The translations under genes and the position numbers were made by a program. From Hyaloscypha bicolor E (Eukaryota; Ascomycota; Leotiomycetes; Helotiales; Hyaloscyphaceae), in NCBI RefSeq assembly GCF_002865645.1, contig NW_020194558.1:806001-870000 (forward strand): DNA of 64,000 nt, in the 5' to 3' direction. Each line of letters opens with the position of its first letter. Position 1 is the stretch's first letter. The notes below the pieces were generated by a model, which ran no database searches, had not been told where the DNA came from, and saw nothing but the letters and a program-made list of their open reading frames with translations. This document shows, in pieces, positions 58,769 through 64,000 of the stretch.

Positions 58769-59800
58769 TTAAAGGGGTAAGGCACTCACATCAGTAGGGT
58801 TATTAAACCTCAAATGCCTATCCAACCCACTAATAGCTTCCAACTCGTTTACATCCAAATCAAACCCCGTGACCTCCAAATTCTGCGCCAACCGGGCCGC
58901 ATTATTACTCTTCGGGATGACCGCCAGCCCTCTTTGAGTGGCCCATCTAAGCAGCACCTGCGCTGGCGTCTTCTTGTGCTTCTCAGCGATAGTGACAATG
59001 GTAGGGTGTTCGAACAGCACGGGCGAGTCTTTCGCTTTTTGCCACTCCAGCTCGATGAAGGATTGGGGCCCGAAGGAGGAGTAGGCTGTTACTGCGATTC
59101 CCTCCGACTGGGCGAGTTGGAGCAATGTGGGTTGCACGAGGTAGGGGTGGTGCTCGATTTGCAGGGTTGCGGGGCGGATGTTTGCGTAGCGGAGTAGATC
59201 CAAGATCAGAGAGCCCTGGAAGTTGCTGATACCGATCGACTTCGCGAGGCCCTTGTGCACCAGGTCCTCCATCGCATGCCACGTTTCTTGGATCGAGGCT
59301 TTAGAGAGTTGCACATCGCCGTCCTTCTTGGAGTGTGTCCAGCCGGGTGGATACCGAGTCTCGACCGGGACGTACTTTAGGGCCACCGGGAAGTGCATGA
59401 TGTATAGGTCGAAGGAGTCGATGCCCCAGTCGGCGAGTTGTTTGCGGCAGATGGGTTCGACTTTATCGGCGTCGTGGAAGGAATTCCAGAGCTTGGAGAC
59501 GAGGAAGAGGTCTTCGCGCTTCACGAGCCCGTCTTGAATGGCGCGGGCGACGCCTTCGCCGGCTTCCTTTTCGTTGCCGTAGTCTGGGAAAATATTGTGT
59601 GAGCTTCGATATGAAGGGTAGAAGTGGAGGAGAGAAGGGGAGGAAGGAAGCTTACCACAAGCTCCGTCGAACAATCGGTAGCCCACCTTGATGGCGTTGT
59701 ACACGGTGTCGGCACAAGTAGCATTGTCCACCTTCCACAGACCGAAACCCACCTGCGGCATATCATGGCCGGAATTGAGCTTGAGGGTAGGAGAAGCCAT
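58769..59800 (-). CDS. aldo-keto reductase, D-xylose reductase type
   Basis: Minus strand. Exon 1 is 59800-59656; intron 59584-59655 has donor GTAAGC; exon 2 starts at 59583. The start [20 protein letters not shown] fits the family; an in-frame extension to 59956 rich in Ser/Pro/Arg would add a possible mitochondrial leader. Catalytic tetrad: Asp in RLFDGA, Tyr in DYGNE, Lys in LVSKLWN, His in YIMHFPVAL. The coenzyme motif IPKSNN and the LRFNNPTD near the end are typical of fungal xylose reductases, which reduce D-xylose to xylitol with NAD(P)H in the cytosol. After NNPTD the sequence GTGAGT is a likely donor, so the last few codons probably come from a small exon near 58.70-58.75 kb and the frame end at 58769 may be intronic. 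Confidence 0.85.
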   Translation of the reverse strand: MASPTLKLNSGHDMPQVGFGLWKVDNATCADTVYNAIKVGYRLFDGACGKLPSSPSLLHFYPSYRSSHNIFPDYGNEKEAGEGVARAIQDGLVKREDLFLVSKLWNSFHDADKVEPICRKQLADWGIDSFDLYIMHFPVALKYVPVETRYPPGWTHSKKDGDVQLSKASIQETWHAMEDLVHKGLAKSIGISNFQGSLILDLLRYANIRPATLQIEHHPYLVQPTLLQLAQSEGIAVTAYSSFGPQSFIELEWQKAKDSPVLFEHPTIVTIAEKHKKTPAQVLLRWATQRGLAVIPKSNNAARLAQNLEVTGFDLDVNELEAISGLDRHLRFNNPTDVSALPL

Positions 59801-61440
59801 TGTCTTTGCAGTTGCGTAGAATCTCGAATTCGGAGTGGCGAAGGTGAAGGGAGAAGGCTTGGAGTTATGAGCTCGAGCTGGCGGGGCAGATGGCGCAGTC
59901 GAGAACGACGCGAAGCGGGGCAGCACCGAGATCGATATTGGCGAGGTCAAGTGCACAGCTGGGCTGCATTCACACAGAGTCAGTCTTGCTGTTTGCGGGC
60001 TTTTGTGTGGGGGTAGCAGATTGGGAGGATTTTACCGCGATATGAATCGAATCGATTTCATGTAGAGTTGCAACGCAGCTGTTGGACAGTTTCGTTTGAC
60101 TTGACCAACTTGGTCACCAATTGAAGGGACGGGGCTTGATGTTATATGGGAGGCAATAATAAGAGATAGGGGAGAAAAGGGAATTCCAAATTAGCTAAGT
60201 AGCCGTCGGATATGGCGTCCTGGATGCAATGGGCCGGTTGGTCCACTGAGGGAGGGGCAGAGACGGCTCTGCCCCTCCCTCGTCGTCATGACATGTCCCT
60301 GCCCTAACCTGTGTGGTGGCCGGAAGGTCATCGCGAGCGCAGGTGCACACACTGTGAATCATCGGGAGGCGGGATAAATGAGATACTTACGGCGTAATAG
60401 ATGTCGTCGCGCAACAGATACGCTGGTATTGGCTGGCGGCGATGCATAATGGAGGCGGCTACGGTGGTTGGGGTGTTTAGGCTGTTTGTGGTGTTGAAAC
60501 AAGGCTGGAGATGCGTTTATCCAGTCGGGTCAGGCACCTTGGTAAACAGGACAGGGGCAATTGAGGCGGAAGCACATCCTCCTTCCCACCTAGCCTTTCC
60601 TCTTCGAGCATCAGCCGCGACGACGCTGCATCTAAGTGCAGCGAAGGTGCCTTCAAGACATGTAATTTACCTCGACAACGCCACGTGAGGTACTTGAAAA
60701 TATTCCGTGGCAAATGTACTGTGGACGGGAGGACTTGTCTTAGTGGACGGCACGGAAGATTCCCAGTCCGGATCTAGGCCTTGTCTATATCAGATCCTCT
60801 GATTGGGGTATCAAGTGAGCAAAGAGTTCGACATATTGTGTAATTACCCGGTGTTCCACGGGGAGGAGAAAGATCTGGGCATTACTCATCAATCTAGTGA
60901 TTTTGAGTCTGTGGAGTTGCTCTCTAAGCAGGCCTGTGAGGTTTTGCCATCGCTGGCTAGTGGTAGCTGGTCGAAGAGAAGAACACGTGCAAGAAAGCAA
61001 TAAGCAATGAACTTCCTCCGAAGTTCTCTGACGGCGGGGTAGCTGAAACGAGCAGGTCAGCCCTACGAAGATGAAGCTAAGCCATGAAAAGCAAGTGGGG
61101 TGAGGCACGTGCTGACCATGTGACAGTGAAGTATGTCTCCACAAACAAAAGAGTGGGGAGATGGAAAAGAGCCATCGACTCAGAGGAGCCAATTTGGTGT
61201 TATGTCGTACGCCTTAGTCAGAACGCAGTTGAAAAAGGAAAGATTTGCTAGCGATGATTCGAGTCTATGCCCTGTCAGTTCAGTTTTCTTTCTCTCTGGG
61301 TTACTTGGCATTAGGTTCCAGGGTCCTTTCCTCCACACGTCCTGGACTTCCCAAAGCTACTTTCAGGATACACCGTGGCAAGGTTCTAGGAGCTGCTTCA
61401 AAGGCCCTGAAGCATCAAGACCAAGGACTAAATCTTGTAT
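59801..61440. other. intergenic, contains a perfect hairpin
   Basis: Promoter side of the reductase gene; no gene recognised. The hairpin at 60248-60281 is listed separately. Confidence 0.45.
60248..60281. promoter_or_regulatory. perfect 15-bp inverted repeat, 4-nt loop
   Basis: Left arm GAGGGAGGGGCAGAG (60248-60262), loop ACGG, right arm CTCTGCCCCTCCCTC (60267-60281). The arms match perfectly and are G/C-rich, and lie about 450 bp upstream of the reductase start (290 bp from the extended start). It could be a dyad binding site for a dimeric regulator or a cruciform; the role is unknown. Confidence 0.85.
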
Positions 61441-61885
61441 TTAGTGTTCTGCCGATATCCAGCCCTCTTCTTGGTCTACTTCTTCAAATGTGGTCGTTGC
61501 TTCTGCAGCCGCTCGTTTAAGCAATCCAAAAGCAGGAACCGGTAGATAGCGTGGTGAGTGCGTTGCAACATCCAGCGTGGTGTTGCTCAACTCTTCGGGA
61601 TCCGGGATGCCAAGGCACGTCACAACAAGCTCAGAAGCTCCTGTATATGTCACCCATCATTTCCATCTGACGGCCTCGCTCAGTCCGTCTTGTTGGTTGA
61701 TGCAAAGCGCATCGATCCAAAGCATAAGGTTAAGACATCTAACTCGCAGAACGCGCAGAGCACACAAAAGGTTCTGCCACACTGGAAGAAGCACACCGTT
61801 TACCGAGATCTTAAAACCGAGACCGTCGGGTCCGCCCCAGACATACGAAAGGGTATAATACGTGCCTATAGAGGCAAAGTCTACA
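61441..61885 (-). pseudogene. HET-domain protein pseudogene
   Basis: On the minus strand a well-conserved HET start is readable: LQCKLYVVDFASIGTYYTLS, YVWGGPDG, the ISVNGVLLPVWQNLLCALRV part, and LMLWIDALCINQQDGLSE (family: Y.ALSYVWG, I.VNG......NL..AL..LR, LWIDALCINQ.D..E). A stop follows at WK*, and the domain continues in another frame as MMGDIY and TGASELVVTCLGIPDPEEL (family: QV..M..IY..A..V..WLG). A stop also precedes the first segment. Domain evidence is strong, and two frame breaks make it a pseudogene. No C-terminal half is recognised. Confidence 0.8.
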
Positions 61886-63135
61886 ACGTAAAGTTTGCAC
61901 TGAAGCTTGCTGTTTTAGGGATGAGGAGTTCGGGATAACTGAAGTAGCCGAATGCGTCTGCAGGGGCTGTCAAGGAACATATAACAGGAAGTTGATCTGC
62001 TCAATGCGCTCGTCAATTGTGCTAACAAAGGAAATGTTTGAGAAACTAGTCATTGCATAGAAGTTTGGATGAGAAATGGGCCTGATATTGAGGAATGAAG
62101 TTAAAGTCAGTGAGGGTGAGCTAAGGTTTAGCGAGATTAAGGGGGCTGGAAAGCAAGTCAGCTTTGCTGCTTGCCCCCACTTTATTGTGGGTGTACGCTA
62201 CAAGACGGTTCCAAATAACAGATCGCGTACTCCCTTAAACATTACACAATTCCTATTATAATATTTCTATTACTATATTTAGTTTACTAAGATAAACTAA
62301 GCTTTTTATTAAGTTAAATATTTGTTATTTATATACTATTATTTAATAAATGTATTATAATTATTTATAAAAATTACTTGTAATTATAATAGCTAATATA
62401 ATTATATAATTTGTTAGAAATAAGAATTGGGAAACAGGTCTGAAATAAGGAACACAGCTAGAGGTATAAGCAAAGCATTACTAAAGGTTGAGGCATTTCT
62501 CTCTTCTTTGCTTGTAACGGCGGGATCGAGGCAATGGCCAGAGCTCAAAGATCCAAGAATCTCATGTATTGAAAAATACTAAGCTAAAGAGAAGAAGGAG
62601 AGGGTCAAAAGGAGGGAAATACTAGCTAAAACCACTGAAACGCCGGCTAGCTAGGTGAAACTGGTCATGTGACAGCCACTCCCCTTTGGCCCCAGCCAGC
62701 GCCGTCACATTGCTCTCTAGTTTAGTATTTTTAATATATGAGATTCATTAAACTTTAAGCCTTTAACTATTGCATTAATTCCGCCGCTATAGTAATAATT
62801 TATGCATAGAAATTTATTTCATAATAAGAGACTTTATTATATAAAAGTTATATTAAAATTCTAATAAACTAATTATTAAGAGCAATAGAAGCGCCACGTA
62901 TAATGTGACTTCCATCTTTACTTCGCATATTGGTAGTCTTACTAATAGCTAGATCCATATCTAGTCGTCAAGCGAACAGAGCGCTTCTTATCCATGAGCA
63001 TCTGCACATGACCCTGCATTGATCGGAGAGCTTTTATTCCAGGCTGAAGTGCTGCGAATAGTCAGTACTTAATACTTTTGTACTGTTACAGTGAAAGATT
63101 AAGTACTCACTCTTTCGCTCACCTCGTATTTCTTT
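61886..63135. other. intergenic with A+T-rich patches
   Basis: No gene seen. The patches 62235-62420 and 62710-62900 are strongly A+T-rich with many TA steps and may be small RIP-like relics; the DNA between them is ordinary. Confidence 0.4.
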
Positions 63136-63475
63136 TTAGTCATTTCCAAAGACCTTGTACTTTGGTCTCAAGTCAATTTCCGTCTCGTACGGGTCCCCTT
63201 TCGGTTCCAAGTCCAACATATCCTTATATACCTTTTCACAATCTAAGCCAGAAGTCCTCTCACTCCACAAAAATCGTCTCAAGATATACTTCATCCGGTT
63301 TAGGCCAGGCTTGGGAATGAAATTCTTCCGAACCTTCTTGAGTAAATTCACGAACCAAGGTTTGGTGGTATCCTCCACAGCCGCCGCGGTAACCAAAACC
63401 CATAATAAAAGCTCGATATCATCTCCCCAGTAAACCTTAAGATCCGTTTTCTAGGCCTATTTCAGTTTAGTAACT
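63136..63475 (-). CDS. C-terminal part of a fungal transcription-factor-like protein (partial or relic)
   Basis: Minus-strand frame ending at 63136. Upstream of the first Met it continues openly as KTDLKVYWGDDIELLLWVLV, then TAAAVEDTTKPWFVNLLKKV and LRRFLWSERTSGLDCEKVYK. The order LLW.LV..A......PWFV..L......W....+.L..FLW matches the end of the 'fungal transcription factor' regulatory domain of many Zn2Cys6 proteins. A likely acceptor lies just upstream (CCTAG near 63448). Sequence further upstream (to 64000) gave no clear exon, so the gene is either a relic or has exons I could not identify. Confidence 0.4.
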
Positions 63476-64000
63476 AGTATACCTTGTAGGCCCGATAAGA
63501 AGCAAAATGGTCTGAAGTGCTTGTGGTGGAAAAGGAAGGCAGCTAGGCAATAACATCGCTCGTAAGCTGCCGTTAGGACTTTCGATTTTCGGCGATTAAC
63601 TCCGTAAGGCGATACGCAATCCACCCTCGCTGTTGATCGAAGTGGGTTGTTATAGTAGGGGTAACAACTCCACCCCTACACGACTCCATGAGCTGAACAA
63701 CGTTCCCTGATGTGCTTTACCAAGTTTAAGAATTGATCGCTGAGTACACCTCGTATAGACCAGGGCTCCGCCTCATCTGATCTTTGAATTATAGACGGAA
63801 AACTGATTGGACTGGAATAAAGGCGGTAGCGCGGTGGCGTATCTGTGAAAAGACTACGGAACTGATCCGCCCTTTTCTTTCGTTAGTAACAAGTTTGCTA
63901 AACGTGCGTGGTGTATGTATGAGTTTCACCAGATTACTCGCCAATAGATCAACTGGTTCGTCGCACGCACACTGTCAACGCCTCCACGCAAAGCTACTAT
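63476..64000. other. right end, no clear feature
   Basis: May contain upstream exons of the minus-strand gene, but no motif or clean frame was found. Confidence 0.3.

Overview
The window looks like nuclear DNA of a filamentous ascomycete (Pezizomycotina). Helotiales/Leotiomycetes is my guess, but nothing here proves the class. The evidence is short introns of 50-80 nt with GTRNGT donors, a velvet-domain regulator, Zn2Cys6 and HET-domain sequences, plant cell-wall enzymes, and A+T-rich blocks that look like products of repeat-induced point mutation (RIP). Genes lie on both strands as independent units, with no operons. Several kilobase-scale gaps hold only decayed genes or small transposons.

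Left third (1-24.8 kb): a partial gene at the left edge; a HET relic; a one-exon protein joining an HExxH region to a B-lectin; a BTB/POZ protein; a RIP-like relic; an M35 deuterolysin; a very large regulator carrying a velvet domain and a Zn2Cys6 finger in one exon; a hotdog thioesterase; a nine-exon flavin monooxygenase; a HET pseudogene beside a hAT-like MITE and a TA-flanked MITE; and a DUF6536-type membrane protein.

Middle (24.8-40.7 kb): a single-pass surface protein, a multi-exon Ser/Thr kinase with a Cys/His tail, a polytopic membrane protein, a DEAH-type RNA helicase, a rhamnogalacturonan acetylesterase and a PhnB/VOC protein.

40.78-49.52 kb is a single 8.7-kb DNA-transposon-like element. 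It has 70-bp terminal inverted repeats, TA flanks and a core reduced almost entirely to A+T. It sits inside the coding sequence of a membrane-protein gene; leaving it out on paper with one TA gives one continuous 507-codon frame, so the insertion point is known to the base.

Right (51-64 kb): a single-pass surface protein, a decayed FAD monooxygenase fused to a membrane domain, SDS22 (PP1 regulator), an aldo-keto reductase of xylose-reductase type, a perfect 15-bp-arm hairpin, another HET pseudogene, and the C-terminal part of a fungal transcription-factor-like gene.

The genes do not form an obvious pathway. Deuterolysin, rhamnogalacturonan acetylesterase and the reductase suit a plant-associated or saprotrophic life. 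The HET relics, MITEs and RIP suggest repeated gene loss and transposon activity. The most unusual items are the velvet-Zn2Cys6 protein, the HExxH/B-lectin protein and the transposon-split gene. All calls come from reading the sequence by eye; no database search was possible.
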